Shown here piece by piece: positions 1-10,402 of a stretch of 43,443 nucleotides of DNA. The notes below the pieces were generated by a model. It ran no database searches. It saw only the letters and a program-made list of their open reading frames with translations, and had not been told where the DNA came from. Source of the stretch: Streptomyces lycii (GTDB taxonomy: Bacteria > Actinomycetota > Actinomycetes > Streptomycetales > Streptomycetaceae). The position numbers and the translations under genes are program-made. The stretch is from positions 1 to 43,443 of the forward strand of contig NZ_WHPN01000232.1 in assembly GCF_009735685.1 (NCBI RefSeq), written 5' to 3'. How positions within the stretch are numbered: the stretch's first letter is position 1; each line of letters starts with the position of its first letter.

Positions 1-255
1 GGGCGGCGGAGAGCGGCGGAGGGCGGAGGGCGGGCACCCGGGCGGCGCGGCGCGCGGTGGGCGCCCGGCGGTCCCGCACGGGGCCTTCCCTCCCGCACGG
101 CGCCCGCGGGAAGCGGCGGACGGGCACCGGAGGCGTGCGCCCGTCGCCGCCCGCTGTTTGAGGAGGGCGCGTAGGGCAGTTGGCCGAGGCGGTTGTCAGT
201 GCCCGTCGCTACGGTCCTGCACGGACGCGAGGTTCGCGTCCGGGGAGGCCGAGTG

Positions 256-1560
256 ATGGACGAAGCAGGACAGGGCGGCGCGGCCGGGGTGCGGGTCGCG
301 GAGGGGCCGCCCGTCAGCGGTGCGGCGGGGCTCCGGTGGCGGGGCGGATTCGGCCGGCTGTGGGGCGCGGCCGTGCTGTCGCGGTTCGGGGACGCGCTGC
401 GCACGGCCGCGCTGCCGCTGCTGGCGGTCGGGCTGACCGACGACCCGTTCCTGGTGTCGCTGGTGACGGCCTGCGGCTATCTGCCCTGGCTGCTGTTCGG
501 GCTGCTGGGCGGGGCCGTCGCCGACCGGGTCGACCAGCGGCGGGCGATGTGGGCGGTCGACGTGGTGCGGGGCCTGCTGGTGGCCGCCTTCGCCGTCGCC
601 GTCGCGCTGGACCGGGTGAGCATCGCGCTGGTGATCGCCCTGGCGTTCGCCCTCACGACCCTCCAGACCCTCTTCGACAACGCGGCCACGGCCCTGCTGC
701 CGTCGGTCGTCCCGCGGCCCGCGCTGTCATCGGCCAACGCCCGGCTGATGACCGGCCAGCAGATCGCCGGATCGTTCGTGGCCACGCCCGCGCTCCCGCT
801 GCTGCTGGCCCTCGGCGCGGCGGTTCCGTACGCGGTCGACGCCGTGACGTATCTGCTCGCGGCGGCCCTGATCGCCTCGCTCAAGACCTTTGGCCCGGAG
901 CGGGAGCCGCGCCCGGAGGGCCGGACGCTGCGGCGGGACGTCGCCGACGGGATACGGCTGCTGTGGCGGGACCGGGTGCTCCGGGCCCTGTGCGCCGCGA
1001 ACGCGCTGAGCAGTGTCGGCATGGGCGCCCTCATCGCGATGCTCGTGCTGCATGTGACGGGGTGGCTGGACGCGGGCGAGGCCGGGTATGCCGCCGCGCT
1101 GGCGGCCTACGGGGTCGGCAGCGTCGCCGGTGGCCTGTCGGCGGCCCGGCTCACCCGCCGGACCGGCCAGGCGCGGTCCCTCTTCTTCGGGCTGCTCGCG
1201 CAGATCGCCTCGCTGGTCGTGCTGGGTGGCGTCCGGACACTGCCGGCCGCCATGGCCTCCCTCGCGGTGCTCGGGTTCTGCACCATGGTCTGGAACGTCA
1301 CCGAGGTGACGATGATGCAGGAGCGGACCCCGGCCGCCGCGCTCGGACGGGTCAGTGCCGCGAATCGCACCCTGTCGGCGGGCAGCGCTCCGTTCGGGGC
1401 GCTGCTCGGCGGAGCCGCCGCGGGAGCCTGGGGGCTGAACGCCCCGGCCCTGATGACCGCGGGCCTCTTCCTGCTCGCCCTGCCCGCGCTGCTTCCCGCG
1501 CTCGGGACACCCGCGCGCAAGGTCCCGGACAGCGGACGGACACCTCACCGCGACGGCTGA
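256..1560 (+). CDS. MFS transporter
   Basis: Polytopic membrane protein of about 434 residues. It has around 12 hydrophobic segments and a typical major facilitator loop after helix 2 (GGAVADRVDQRR), which fits a proton-driven drug or siderophore exporter of the EntS-like group. The substrate cannot be told from sequence. I chose the ATG at 256 because GGGGAGG lies about 7 bases upstream; a GTG at 253 is in frame and equally possible. The reading frame stays open further upstream, but the added residues are Arg/Gly-rich and not membrane-like. It ends about 50 bases before pgi and runs the same way, so co-transcription is possible. A link to sugar metabolism is not shown. Confidence 0.8.
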   Translation: MDEAGQGGAAGVRVAEGPPVSGAAGLRWRGGFGRLWGAAVLSRFGDALRTAALPLLAVGLTDDPFLVSLVTACGYLPWLLFGLLGGAVADRVDQRRAMWAVDVVRGLLVAAFAVAVALDRVSIALVIALAFALTTLQTLFDNAATALLPSVVPRPALSSANARLMTGQQIAGSFVATPALPLLLALGAAVPYAVDAVTYLLAAALIASLKTFGPEREPRPEGRTLRRDVADGIRLLWRDRVLRALCAANALSSVGMGALIAMLVLHVTGWLDAGEAGYAAALAAYGVGSVAGGLSAARLTRRTGQARSLFFGLLAQIASLVVLGGVRTLPAAMASLAVLGFCTMVWNVTEVTMMQERTPAAALGRVSAANRTLSAGSAPFGALLGGAAAGAWGLNAPALMTAGLFLLALPALLPALGTPARKVPDSGRTPHRDG

Positions 1561-1610
1561 TCCCTTAGGTTGGAAGACGCAGTGGGGGCACGTCGAGAAG
1601 AAGTGAGCTG

Positions 1611-3272
1611 ATGTCGGAGATGAACGCAGAGGGCCGCGGCAGGCTGGACCGGATGCCGGAGTGGACCGCCCTGGCCCGGCACCGGGACAAGCTCGGGGAG
1701 GTGCGGCTGCGCGAGCTGTTCGACACCGACCCCGGCCGCGCCGGGCGCTACTCCCTCCGGGTGGGCGACCTCCACCTGGACTACTCCAAGCACCTCGTGA
1801 CGGACGAGACGCTCGCGCTGCTGCGCGAACTCGCGGCGGCGACCGGCGTGACGGAGCTGCGGGACGCCATGTTCCGCGGCGAGAAGATCAACAACACCGA
1901 GGGCCGCGCGGTGCTGCACACCGCGCTGCGCGCGCCGCACGACACCGTCGTCGAGGTCGACGGGGAGAACGTCGTCCCCGCCGTCCACTCCGTGCTCGGC
2001 AAGATGTCCGTGTTCGCCAACCGGGTGCGCTCCGGGGACTGGACGGGCCACACCGGCCGGCGCATCCGTACGGTCGTCAACATCGGCATCGGCGGTTCCG
2101 ACCTCGGCCCCGCCATGGCGTACGAGGTGCTGCGCCCGTGGACGGACCGGGAGTTGCAGTTCCGCTTCGTCTCGAACGTGGACGGCGCGGACCTCCACGA
2201 GGCGCTGCGGGACCTGGACCCGGCCGAGACGCTCTTCGTCATCTCCTCCAAGACCTTCACCACCATCGAGACCATCACCAACGCCACCTCCGCCCGGAGC
2301 TGGCTGCTGGCCGGGCTCGGCGGTGACGAGGCGGCGGTCGCCCGCCACTTCGTGGCCGTGTCGACGAACGCCGAGAAGGTCGCCGAGTTCGGCATCGACA
2401 CCACCAACATGTTCGAGTTCTGGGACTGGGTCGGCGGACGCTACTCCTACGACTCGGCCATCGGTCTGTCCCTGATGATCGCCATCGGCCCGGAGCGGTT
2501 CCGCGAGATGCTCGCCGGCTTCCATCTGATGGACGAGCACTTCCGTTCCGCCCCGCCGGAGGAGAACGCACCGCTGCTGCTCGGCCTGCTCGGCATCTGG
2601 TACGGCAATTTCCACGACGCCCAGTCCCATGCCGTCCTGCCGTACAGCCATTACCTGTCCCGCTTCACCGCCTATCTCCAGCAGCTGGACATGGAGTCCA
2701 ACGGCAAGTCGGTCGACCGTTCGGGCGAGCCGGTGAGCTGGCAGACCGGCCCGGTCGTCTGGGGCACCCCCGGCACCAACGGCCAGCACGCCTACTACCA
2801 GCTGCTGCACCAGGGCACCAAGGTCGTCCCGGCCGACCTCATCGGCTTCGCCCGCCCGGTCGGCGAACTGAGCGACGACCTCGCCGCGCAGCACGACCTG
2901 CTGATGGCCAATCTGTTCGCCCAGGGCCAGGCCCTGGCGTTCGGCAAGACGGAGGACGAGGTCCGGGCGGAGGGCGTGCCCGAGGAGCAGGTGCCGCACC
3001 GCACCTTCCACGGCAACCACCCGACCACCACCATCCTGGCCTCCGAGCTCAGCCCCTCGGTGCTGGGCCAGCTGATCGCCCTCTACGAGCACAAGGTGTT
3101 CGTCCAGGGCGCGGTGTGGAACATCGACTCCTTCGACCAGTGGGGCGTCGAACTCGGCAAGGTGCTCGCCAAGCGCATCGAGCCCGCACTGACGGAGGGC
3201 GCCGAGGTCGCGGGCCTGGACGGGTCCACCGCCGCCCTGGTGGCGCGCTACCGGGAGCTGCGCGGCCGCTGA
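1611..3272 (+). CDS. pgi: glucose-6-phosphate isomerase
   Basis: Interconverts glucose 6-phosphate and fructose 6-phosphate in the cytosol, linking glycolysis to the pentose phosphate genes next door. The 553-residue length is normal for bacterial Pgi. Family motifs are visible: GIGGSDLGP for phosphate binding, the [12 protein letters not shown] signature with the catalytic Glu, and HGNHPTTT near the C-terminus. ATG 1611 is used here; ATG 1620, three codons on, is also possible because the ribosome site (AGAAGAAGTGAG) is weak. It is convergent with pgl, and a strong hairpin lies between them. Confidence 0.95.
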   Translation: MSEMNAEGRGRLDRMPEWTALARHRDKLGEVRLRELFDTDPGRAGRYSLRVGDLHLDYSKHLVTDETLALLRELAAATGVTELRDAMFRGEKINNTEGRAVLHTALRAPHDTVVEVDGENVVPAVHSVLGKMSVFANRVRSGDWTGHTGRRIRTVVNIGIGGSDLGPAMAYEVLRPWTDRELQFRFVSNVDGADLHEALRDLDPAETLFVISSKTFTTIETITNATSARSWLLAGLGGDEAAVARHFVAVSTNAEKVAEFGIDTTNMFEFWDWVGGRYSYDSAIGLSLMIAIGPERFREMLAGFHLMDEHFRSAPPEENAPLLLGLLGIWYGNFHDAQSHAVLPYSHYLSRFTAYLQQLDMESNGKSVDRSGEPVSWQTGPVVWGTPGTNGQHAYYQLLHQGTKVVPADLIGFARPVGELSDDLAAQHDLLMANLFAQGQALAFGKTEDEVRAEGVPEEQVPHRTFHGNHPTTTILASELSPSVLGQLIALYEHKVFVQGAVWNIDSFDQWGVELGKVLAKRIEPALTEGAEVAGLDGSTAALVARYRELRGR

Positions 3273-3313
3273 CGCGCTACCGCGAGCTGCGCGTCCGGCT
3301 GACCCGTACGACG

Positions 3314-3352
3314 CGGCCGGGCCCCGCCTCGGGAGGAGGCGGGGCCCGGCCG
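3314..3352. terminator. bidirectional terminator between pgi and pgl
   Basis: Perfect 17-bp inverted repeat (3314-3330 with 3336-3352) around a 5-base loop, very GC-rich. It sits between the ends of two convergent genes. It lacks a long U-tract, as is common for Streptomyces terminators. Confidence 0.85.
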
Positions 3353-3366
3353 GGTGTACGGAGGGA

Positions 3367-4128
3367 TCAGCGCGGCAGGTCCGCCGCGGCGGACTCGTCC
3401 AGCAGCCAGAGCGTGCGCTCGCTGCCGTACGCCCCCGCCGCCGGGGCCTGGATCTCCCCGATCCCGTCGGAGAGCACCGTCGTCACCGCCCGGGCCTTGT
3501 CCTCGCCCGCGGCGAGCAGCCACACCTCGCGGGCGGTCCGGATCGCGGGCAGGGTCATGGAGATCCGGACCGGAGGCGGCTTGGGCGCGTGATGGACGCC
3601 GACCACGGTCCGCTCCGTCTCACGCGAGGCCGACAGCTCCGGGAAGAGCGAGGCCACATGGGTGTCGGGGCCGACGCCCAGCAGCAGCACGTCGAAGACC
3701 GGCACCGGTCCGCGCCCCCCGGACCCGGCGGCCGTGGCCAGCTCCTCGGCGTACGCCGCTGCCGCCGCCTCCACGTCCTCGCCGTGCGGCCCGTCCGAGG
3801 CGGGCATCGGATGCACCCGCGCGGCGTCCAGGGGCAGGGAGTCCAGCAGCGCCTTGCGCGCCTGGGTGTCGTTGCGCTCGGGGTCGCCGGCCGGCAGGAA
3901 GCGCTCGTCGCCCCACCAGAGGTCCACCCGCGACCAGTCGACGGCCTCCCGGCCGGGCGCGTCGGCGAGCGCGGCCAGCAGGCCGTTGCCGTTGCGCCCG
4001 CCGGTGAGCACCACCGAGGCGCCGCCGCGCGCGGCCTGCGCCTCGGTGATCTTCGTGATCAGCCGGGCCGCCGTGTCCCGGGCCATCTGCTCCTTGTCCC
4101 GGTGGACGACGGTCTCGGGGGCGGTCAC
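3367..4128 (-). CDS. pgl: 6-phosphogluconolactonase
   Basis: Hydrolyses 6-phosphogluconolactone, the product of Zwf, in the oxidative pentose phosphate pathway. The protein has 253 residues, the family norm. Visible signatures are VVLTGGRNG near the N-terminus, the LWWGDERFLP motif typical of this family, and LLLGVGPDTHVASLFP in the second half. The GTG start at 4128 overlaps the opcA stop as GTGA, showing translational coupling. It is the last gene of the tkt-tal-zwf-opcA-pgl operon. Confidence 0.93.
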   Translation of the reverse strand: MTAPETVVHRDKEQMARDTAARLITKITEAQAARGGASVVLTGGRNGNGLLAALADAPGREAVDWSRVDLWWGDERFLPAGDPERNDTQARKALLDSLPLDAARVHPMPASDGPHGEDVEAAAAAYAEELATAAGSGGRGPVPVFDVLLLGVGPDTHVASLFPELSASRETERTVVGVHHAPKPPPVRISMTLPAIRTAREVWLLAAGEDKARAVTTVLSDGIGEIQAPAAGAYGSERTLWLLDESAAADLPR

Positions 4129-5231
4129 TTCCGCGCCGCCTTGCCGGAGGCGGCGGCCTTCCGGCCGGCGGGCTTCTTCCCGCCCGCGTCCGGCCCGGCG
4201 CCGCTCTCCGGTCCGCCGCCGTCGCCATCACCGGCGTCGCTGCCGCTGCCGCTCCCGCTGCCGGAACCGCTGTCGGTGTCGCCGCCCGCTCCGGGCCGGA
4301 TCACCTGGCTGCCCAGCTTGCCGACCCCGAACCGCACCGTTGACGCGTACGTCTCGTCCGGGTCCAGCCGGCGCAGCTCCTCGGCGATCAGCTCGGAGGT
4401 CTCCCGCCGGTTCAGCGCCACATGCCGGTCCGGCTGGCCGGGCATGGCCAGCTCGGCGAGGGAGCCGTTCGCCCGGTCCAGGCAGATCTCGCCGTCGGTG
4501 GTCGCCATCCGGACCGCCGTCAGGCCGGGCCCCTCGGAGACCTTGCGCTCCACGGGGACGCCGAGCCGGTCCGCCAGCCACAGCGCGAGCAGCTCGCTGC
4601 TCGGGTTGTACGCCTCGCCCTCCACCACGGCCGACTCGATCGCCGCGTGCTTCTGGTCCAGCGCGGCGGCCAGCACACTGCGCCACGGAGTGATCCGGGT
4701 CCACGCCAGGTCGGTGTCGCCCGGTGTGTAGGTGCGGGCCCGCTGGGCGAGCGTGGAGACCGGGTCCTCGATGTTCGCCGCGTCGGTGATGCGCCGGGCG
4801 GCGAGCCTGCCGAGCAGGTCCTCGTTCGGGTGCTCCGGGGCGTCCTCGGGCCACCAGACGACCACCGGGGCGTCCGGCAGCAGCAGCGGCAGCACCACCG
4901 AGTGCGCGTGGTTCGCCAGTTCGCCGTGCAGCCGCAGCAGCACGGTCTCGCCGGTGCCCGCGTCCCCGCCGACGCGCACCTCGGCGTCCAGCCGGGCCAG
5001 TTTGCGGTCCCGCGGCGAGCGCCCGTGCCGCTTGATGACGACGAGGATCCGGGAGGGGTGCTCCTTGGAGGCGTCGCCGGCGGCCTTCAGCGCGTCGTAG
5101 TGGTTGCCCTCGTCGGTGACGATGACGAGGGTCAGCACCATGCCGACCGCCGGGGTGCCGGTGGCCCTGCGGGCCTGCACCAGCGAGGAATTGATCTTGC
5201 TGGCCGTGGTGTCCGTGAGGTCGATCTTCAT
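4125..5231 (-). CDS. opcA: OpcA, glucose-6-phosphate dehydrogenase assembly protein
   Basis: Actinobacterial and cyanobacterial OpcA activates or assembles glucose-6-phosphate dehydrogenase. It is about 368 residues here and opens with MKIDLTDTTASKIN, followed by the conserved WWPEDAP segment near the middle. The ATG at 5231 overlaps the zwf stop (ATGA), so the two are coupled. The last 50 or so residues are a low-complexity tail: alternating Gly/Ser and Asp, then Lys/Ala-rich. This tail is longer than the conserved core needs and probably disordered. The open frame continues upstream through zwf in another frame, but only the part from 5231 is the gene. Confidence 0.93.
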   Translation of the reverse strand: MKIDLTDTTASKINSSLVQARRATGTPAVGMVLTLVIVTDEGNHYDALKAAGDASKEHPSRILVVIKRHGRSPRDRKLARLDAEVRVGGDAGTGETVLLRLHGELANHAHSVVLPLLLPDAPVVVWWPEDAPEHPNEDLLGRLAARRITDAANIEDPVSTLAQRARTYTPGDTDLAWTRITPWRSVLAAALDQKHAAIESAVVEGEAYNPSSELLALWLADRLGVPVERKVSEGPGLTAVRMATTDGEICLDRANGSLAELAMPGQPDRHVALNRRETSELIAEELRRLDPDETYASTVRFGVGKLGSQVIRPGAGGDTDSGSGSGSGSGSDAGDGDGGGPESGAGPDAGGKKPAGRKAAASGKAARK

Positions 5232-6751
5232 GGCCGGCGCCAGCTCCGTCCGTCTCGTGCGAGCATCTCGTCCGCCGCCTGCGGCCCCCAGGTGCCCGCG
5301 GTGTACTTCTCCGGCTTGCCGTGCCGGTCCCAGTACTCCTCGACCGGATCGAGGATCCGCCAGGACTCCTCGACCTCCTGGTGCCGGGGGAAGAGGTTGG
5401 CGTCGCCGAGCAGGACGTCCAGCAGCAGCCGCTCGTACGCCTCCGGGCTGGAGGTGGTGAACGACTCGCCGTAGGCGAAGTCCATCGTCACGTCCCGGAT
5501 CTCCATCGAGGTGCCGGGCACCTTCGAGCCGAAGCGGATGGTGACGCCCTCGTCCGGCTGCACCCGGATGACCAGGGCGTTCTGCCCCAGCTCCTGGGTG
5601 TCGGTGGTGTCGAAGGGGGAGTACGGCGCGCGCTGGAAGACGACCGCGATCTCGGTGACCCGGCGGCCGAGCCGCTTGCCGGTGCGCAGATAGAACGGCA
5701 CGCCCGCCCAGCGCCGGTTGTCGATGCCGAGCTTGATCGCGGCGTAGGTGTCGGTGCGGGAGTGGGCGTCGATGCCCTCCTCCTCGCAGTACCCGAGCAC
5801 TTCCTCGCCGCCCTGCCAGCCGTGCGTGTACTGCCCGCGCACGGTGTGCCGGCCCAGGTCCTCGGGCAGCTGGACCGCCTTGAGCACCTTCAGCTTCTCG
5901 GTGACCAGCGCCTTGGCGTCGAAGGAGGACGGCTCCTCCATGGCGGTCAGCGCGAGCAGCTGGAGCAGGTGGTTCTGGATGACGTCGCGGGCGGCGCCGA
6001 TGCCGTCGTAGTAGCCGGCCCGGCCGCCGATGCCGATGTCCTCGGCCATCGTGATCTGTACGTGGTCGACGTAGGACCTGTTCCACAGCGGCTCGAACAT
6101 CGTGTTGGCGAAGCGCAGCGCCAGGATGTTCTGGACCGTCTCCTTGCCCAGGTAGTGGTCGATCCGGAAGACGTCGGACGGCCGGAAGACCTGGTGGACG
6201 ACCTGGTTGAGCTCCTGGGCGGTCGCCAGGTTGTTGCCGAACGGCTTCTCGATGACGGCGCGCCGCCAGGAGTCGCCCTCGCCCTGCGACAGCCCGTGTT
6301 CCTTGAGCTGCTGCACGACGGTGGGGAAGAACTTGGGCGGCACCGACAGGTAGAAGGCGAAGTTGCCTCCCGTGCCGCGTGCCTTGTCCAGCTCGTCGAT
6401 CGTCGCCTTCAGCGTCCGGAAGGCGTCGTCGTCGGAGAAGTCACCGGAGACGAAGCGGAAGCCCTGGGCGAGCTGCTGCCAGACCTCCTCGCGGAACGGG
6501 GTCCGCGCGTGCTCCTTGACCGCGTCGTGGACGACCTGGGAGAAGTCCTCGTCCTCCCAGTCCCGCCGGGCGAAGCCGACGAGCGAGAATCCCGGCGGCA
6601 GCAGTCCGCGGTTGGCGAGGTCGTAGACGGCAGGCATCAGCTTTTTACGGGACAGATCGCCTGTGACGCCGAAGATGACCAGGCCGGACGGCCCCGCGAT
6701 ACGCGGGAGCCGCCGGTCCGATGCGTCACGCAGCGGATTGCTGCTGGTCAA
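5228..6751 (-). CDS. zwf: glucose-6-phosphate 1-dehydrogenase
   Basis: Oxidises glucose 6-phosphate to the lactone with NADP(+), the entry to the pentose phosphate pathway and a main NADPH source. At 507 residues it is standard length. The coenzyme fingerprint GVTGDLSRKKL is at residues 28-38 and the substrate/catalytic signature RIDHYLGKE is near residue 200. The start is a TTG at 6751, one base after the tal stop, and the deduced N-terminus MTSSNPLRDA matches Streptomyces Zwf as I remember it. It is translationally coupled to both neighbours. Confidence 0.96.
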   Translation of the reverse strand: MTSSNPLRDASDRRLPRIAGPSGLVIFGVTGDLSRKKLMPAVYDLANRGLLPPGFSLVGFARRDWEDEDFSQVVHDAVKEHARTPFREEVWQQLAQGFRFVSGDFSDDDAFRTLKATIDELDKARGTGGNFAFYLSVPPKFFPTVVQQLKEHGLSQGEGDSWRRAVIEKPFGNNLATAQELNQVVHQVFRPSDVFRIDHYLGKETVQNILALRFANTMFEPLWNRSYVDHVQITMAEDIGIGGRAGYYDGIGAARDVIQNHLLQLLALTAMEEPSSFDAKALVTEKLKVLKAVQLPEDLGRHTVRGQYTHGWQGGEEVLGYCEEEGIDAHSRTDTYAAIKLGIDNRRWAGVPFYLRTGKRLGRRVTEIAVVFQRAPYSPFDTTDTQELGQNALVIRVQPDEGVTIRFGSKVPGTSMEIRDVTMDFAYGESFTTSSPEAYERLLLDVLLGDANLFPRHQEVEESWRILDPVEEYWDRHGKPEKYTAGTWGPQAADEMLARDGRSWRRP

Positions 6752-6752
6752 T

Positions 6753-7871
6753 TCAGGCCTCCGGGGGAGCGAGGCGCTTCAGCTCCGCCTCGGTGGACTT
6801 CAGGAGGTCGGTCCAGGACTTCTCGAACTTCTCCACGCCCTCGTCCTCGAGGAGCTGCACGACCTCGTCGTACGAGATCCCGATCTTCTCGAGCGCGTCC
6901 AGGTCGGCCTTCGCCTGCTCGTAGCGGCCGCGCACCGTCTCGCCGCTGATCTCGCCGTGGTCGGCGACGGCGTCGAGAGTGGAGTGCGGCATGGTGTTGA
7001 CCGTGCCCGGGGCGACGAGTTCGTCGACGTACAGGGTGTCCTTGTACGCCTTGTCCTTGACGCCGGTGGAGGCCCACAGCGGGCGCTGCCGGTTGGCGCC
7101 GTCCTTCTCCAGGGCGGCCCAGCGCTCGGAGCCGAAGACCTCCTCGTACGCCTGGTAGGCGAGCCGGGCGTTGGCGATGGCGGCCTTGCCGCGCAGCGCC
7201 TTGGCCTCGTCGGTGCCCATGCCGTCCAGCCGCTTGTCGATCTCGGTGTCGACGCGGGAGACGAAGAAGGACGCCACCGACTCGATCGTGGCGAGGTCCA
7301 GGCCCGCGGCCTTGGCCTTCTCCAGACCGGTGAGGAAGGCGTCCATCACCGCGCGGTAGCGCTCCAGGGAGAAGATCAGCGTGACGTTGACGCTGATGCC
7401 CCGGGAGATGACCTCGGTGATCGCGGGAAGGCCCGCCTCGGTCGCCGGGATCTTGATGAAGGTGTTCGGCCGGTCCACGAGCCAGGCGAGCTGCTTGGCC
7501 TCGGCGACGGTGGCGTGCGTGTTGTGCGCCAGCCGCGGGTCGACCTCGATGGAGACCCGGCCGTCGCGGCCGTCGGTCGCGTCGTACACCGGACGCAGCA
7601 CGTCCGCGGCGTCGCGGACGTCCGACGTGGTGATCATCCGGACCGCTTCCTCCACCGTCACCCGGCGGACCGCGAGGTCGGAGAGCTGCTGCTCGTACCC
7701 CTCGCCGCCGGAGATCGCCTTCTGGAAGATCGTCGGGTTGGTCGTGACGCCGACGAGGTGACTGGAGTCCATCAGCTCCGCGAGGTCACCGGAGGTGATG
7801 AACGAGCGGGACAGGTCGTCCAGCCAGATCGCCACACCCTCGTCGGAGAGGCGCTTGAGTGCGTCTGCCAT
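6753..7871 (-). CDS. tal: transaldolase
   Basis: Transfers a dihydroxyacetone unit from sedoheptulose 7-phosphate to glyceraldehyde 3-phosphate. The 372-residue protein belongs to the longer actinobacterial type. The N-terminal GVTTNPTIF motif (41-49) is present, and the Schiff-base Lys is K140 in NTFIKIPAT. The ATG at 7871 has GGAGA about 10 bases upstream. It lies 35 bases after tkt and one base before zwf, so it belongs to the same operon. Confidence 0.95.
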   Translation of the reverse strand: MADALKRLSDEGVAIWLDDLSRSFITSGDLAELMDSSHLVGVTTNPTIFQKAISGGEGYEQQLSDLAVRRVTVEEAVRMITTSDVRDAADVLRPVYDATDGRDGRVSIEVDPRLAHNTHATVAEAKQLAWLVDRPNTFIKIPATEAGLPAITEVISRGISVNVTLIFSLERYRAVMDAFLTGLEKAKAAGLDLATIESVASFFVSRVDTEIDKRLDGMGTDEAKALRGKAAIANARLAYQAYEEVFGSERWAALEKDGANRQRPLWASTGVKDKAYKDTLYVDELVAPGTVNTMPHSTLDAVADHGEISGETVRGRYEQAKADLDALEKIGISYDEVVQLLEDEGVEKFEKSWTDLLKSTEAELKRLAPPEA

Positions 7872-7906
7872 GAAAATTGCATCTCCTACTTGATTGTCTA
7901 CAGGCG

Positions 7907-10000
7907 TCAGCGACCGGCGGCTTCGAGAGATTCCCGAGCCGCGGCCTCCACGGCCTCTGCGGTCAGACCGAACTCGCGGTACAGCACCTTGTAGTCGGCG
8001 GAGGCGCCGAAGTGCTCCAGCGACACGATCCGCCCGGCCTCGCCGACATACCGGTGCCAGGTGAGGGCGATGCCCGCCTCGACCGCCACCCGGGCCTTGA
8101 CGGACGGCGGAAGCACGCTGTCCCGGTACCCCTGGTCCTGCTCCTCGAACCACTCGGTCGACGGCATCGACACGACGCGCGCCGGGACGCCGGAGGCCTG
8201 GAGCCGCTCGCGCGCCTCGACGGCCAGCTGCACCTCGGAGCCGGTGCCGATCAGCACGACCTGCGGGGTGGTGGGCCGCCCGTCCGCGTCCTCGGCCTCG
8301 AAGAGGACGTAGCCGCCCTTGGCGGCGTCGTCGTTCGCCTCGTAGGTCGGGACGTTCTGCCGGGTGAGCGCCAGGCCGTGCGGGGCGGGCTTCGCGGTGT
8401 GCCGGCGGACGATCTCGCGCCAGGCGGTCGCCGTCTCGTTGGCGTCGGCCGGGCGGACCATGTTCAGGCCCGGGATGGCGCGCAGCGCGGCCATGTGCTC
8501 CACCGGCTGGTGGGTCGGGCCGTCCTCGCCGAGGCCGATCGAGTCGTGCGTCCAGACGTAGGTGACCGGCAGCTTCATCAGCGCGGCGAGCCGGACGGCG
8601 GGGCGCATGTAGTCGGAGAACACCAGGAAGGTGCCGCCGTAGATGCGGGTGTTGCCGTGCAGCGCGATGCCGTTCATGGTCGAGCCCATGGCGTGCTCGC
8701 GGATGCCGAAGTGCACCGTGCGGCCGTAGGGGCTGGCCTCCGGCAGCGGGTTGCCGGCCGGCAGGAAGGACGAGGTGGGGTCGATCGTGGTGTTGTTCGA
8801 ACCCGCGAGGTCGGCGGAGCCGCCCCACAGCTCGGGCAGCACGGCGCCCAGGTGCTTGAGGACCTCACCCGAGGCCTTGCGGGTCGCGACGTCCTTGCCG
8901 GACTCGAACACCGGCAGCTTCTGCTCCCAGCCCTCGGGCAGTTCGCCCGCGGAGATCCGGTCGAACTCGGCGGCCCGCTCCGGGTTGGCCGAACGCCACT
9001 CCTGGAGGCGCTTGTCCCACGCGGAGTGCTCCTCGCGGCCCCGGTCCACGGCCTTGCGGACGTGCGCGAAGACCTCGTCGTCGACCTGGAAGTGCTGCTC
9101 CGGGTCGAAGCCCAGCACCCGCTTGGTCGCCGCGACCTCCTCCGCGCCGAGTGCCGAGCCGTGCGAGGCCTCGGTGTTCTGCGCGTTCGGCGCGGGCCAG
9201 GCGATGATGGTGCGGGCGGCGATCATCGAGGGGCGCTCGGTCTCGGCCTGCGCCGCCTTGAGCGCCGCGTGCAGCGCCTGCACGTCGAAGTCGCCGTTCG
9301 CCGACTGCTCGATGCGCTGGACGTGCCAGCCGTACGCCTCGTAGCGCTTCAGCACGTCCTCGGAGAGGGCGGTGGCGGTGTCGCCCTCGATCGAGATGTG
9401 GTTGTCGTCGTAGAGCGCGACGATGTTGCCGAGCTTCTGGTGGCCGGCCAGCGAGGACGCCTCCGCGGAGATGCCCTCCTCCAGGTCGCCGTCGGAGACG
9501 ATCGCCCAGATGGTGTGGTCGAACGGGGAGGTCCCCTCGGGGGCCTCCGGGTCGAACAGACCGCGCTCGTAGCGCGCGGCCATCGCCATGCCGACGGCGT
9601 TGGCGATGCCCTGGCCGAGCGGGCCGGTGGTCGTCTCGACCCCGGTCGTGTGGCCGTACTCCGGGTGCCCGGGGGTCTTGCTGTCCCAGGTCCGGAAAGC
9701 CTTCAGATCGTCCAGCTCCAGGCCGTAACCCGCCATGAACAGCTGGATGTAGAGCGTCAGGCTGGAGTGGCCGGGGGAGAGCACGAACCGGTCGCGGCCG
9801 GTCCAGTCCGCGTCCGAGGGGTCGTGCCGCATGAGCTTCTGGAACAGCAGGTAGGCGGCCGGGGCGAGGCTCATGGCCGTGCCCGGGTGGCCGTTACCGA
9901 CCTTCTGCACGGCGTCCATGGCCAGCACCCGGACGGTATCGACAGCCCGCTGGTCCAGTTCGGTCCACTCGAGATCGGTGGTGGTCGGCTTAGTGCTCAC
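7907..10000 (-). CDS. tkt: transketolase
   Basis: Thiamine-diphosphate enzyme of the non-oxidative pentose phosphate pathway, moving two-carbon ketol units. It has 697 residues. The thiamine-diphosphate motif runs from SDGDLEEG to YDDN, the [11 protein letters not shown] segment is near the N-terminus, and the transketolase motif containing [11 protein letters not shown] lies in the pyrimidine domain. The GTG at 10000 gives [12 protein letters not shown]. An AGAGGAG lies somewhat far upstream, about 13-15 bases. It is the first gene of the operon, with its promoter in the gap toward ctaB. Confidence 0.96.
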   Translation of the reverse strand: MSTKPTTTDLEWTELDQRAVDTVRVLAMDAVQKVGNGHPGTAMSLAPAAYLLFQKLMRHDPSDADWTGRDRFVLSPGHSSLTLYIQLFMAGYGLELDDLKAFRTWDSKTPGHPEYGHTTGVETTTGPLGQGIANAVGMAMAARYERGLFDPEAPEGTSPFDHTIWAIVSDGDLEEGISAEASSLAGHQKLGNIVALYDDNHISIEGDTATALSEDVLKRYEAYGWHVQRIEQSANGDFDVQALHAALKAAQAETERPSMIAARTIIAWPAPNAQNTEASHGSALGAEEVAATKRVLGFDPEQHFQVDDEVFAHVRKAVDRGREEHSAWDKRLQEWRSANPERAAEFDRISAGELPEGWEQKLPVFESGKDVATRKASGEVLKHLGAVLPELWGGSADLAGSNNTTIDPTSSFLPAGNPLPEASPYGRTVHFGIREHAMGSTMNGIALHGNTRIYGGTFLVFSDYMRPAVRLAALMKLPVTYVWTHDSIGLGEDGPTHQPVEHMAALRAIPGLNMVRPADANETATAWREIVRRHTAKPAPHGLALTRQNVPTYEANDDAAKGGYVLFEAEDADGRPTTPQVVLIGTGSEVQLAVEARERLQASGVPARVVSMPSTEWFEEQDQGYRDSVLPPSVKARVAVEAGIALTWHRYVGEAGRIVSLEHFGASADYKVLYREFGLTAEAVEAAARESLEAAGR

Positions 10001-10402
10001 CCTGAGTCAGGGCTCCTCTCCACAAGGTCGCAATGCCGGTGACTTGCCCACCGGGCGTAGTCGAGCCTATCTCGCGCGCACGTGCGTTTTTTCGACTGTC
10101 CACCAGCTGAAAACAACCGGCGGACCGGTTGCCCGCGGTAACCGGAATCGTGGTGACGCGTTTCCGTCCCGCGGGTGAACACCCGCCTCCCAGCGTGCCC
10201 GCCGCCGTGCGCCTTCGCCTGTCGGGCTATCCATACGGACGGCGCGCGGCCGCCGCTCAACACGGTGACCCCGGGGAGGGGCGGGTAATCCCCTGCGTCT
10301 AGAGTGGCGTGGTAAGCGCAAGTCCTGCCCGGGCGGACGCCCGGCGGGTTTGCTGGTCTTCCAGCGGCTCAGCCGCCGATGTCATTTCAACCAGGGGTGT
10401 GC
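10001..10402. other. divergent intergenic region, tkt / ctaB
   Basis: About 400 bases between two divergent genes must hold both promoters. I see no convincing coding frame. A TAGAGT at 10300 could be a -10 for ctaB but has no good -35 partner. The stretch around 10085-10130 (CGTTTTTTCGAC, GAAAACAACC) is AT-richer than its surroundings and may hold the tkt operon promoter. Neither can be fixed by eye. Confidence 0.5.

Noticed and set aside
180..1568. Long Arg/Gly-rich plus-strand frame over the MFS gene
   Set aside because: It is the shifted frame of a high-GC gene; the transporter frame has membrane helices and a good ribosome site.
1545..3092. Minus-strand frame of 515 codons opposite pgi
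   Set aside because: Antisense shadow of a clear isomerase; composition is Val/Gly/Arg/His-rich with no family feature.
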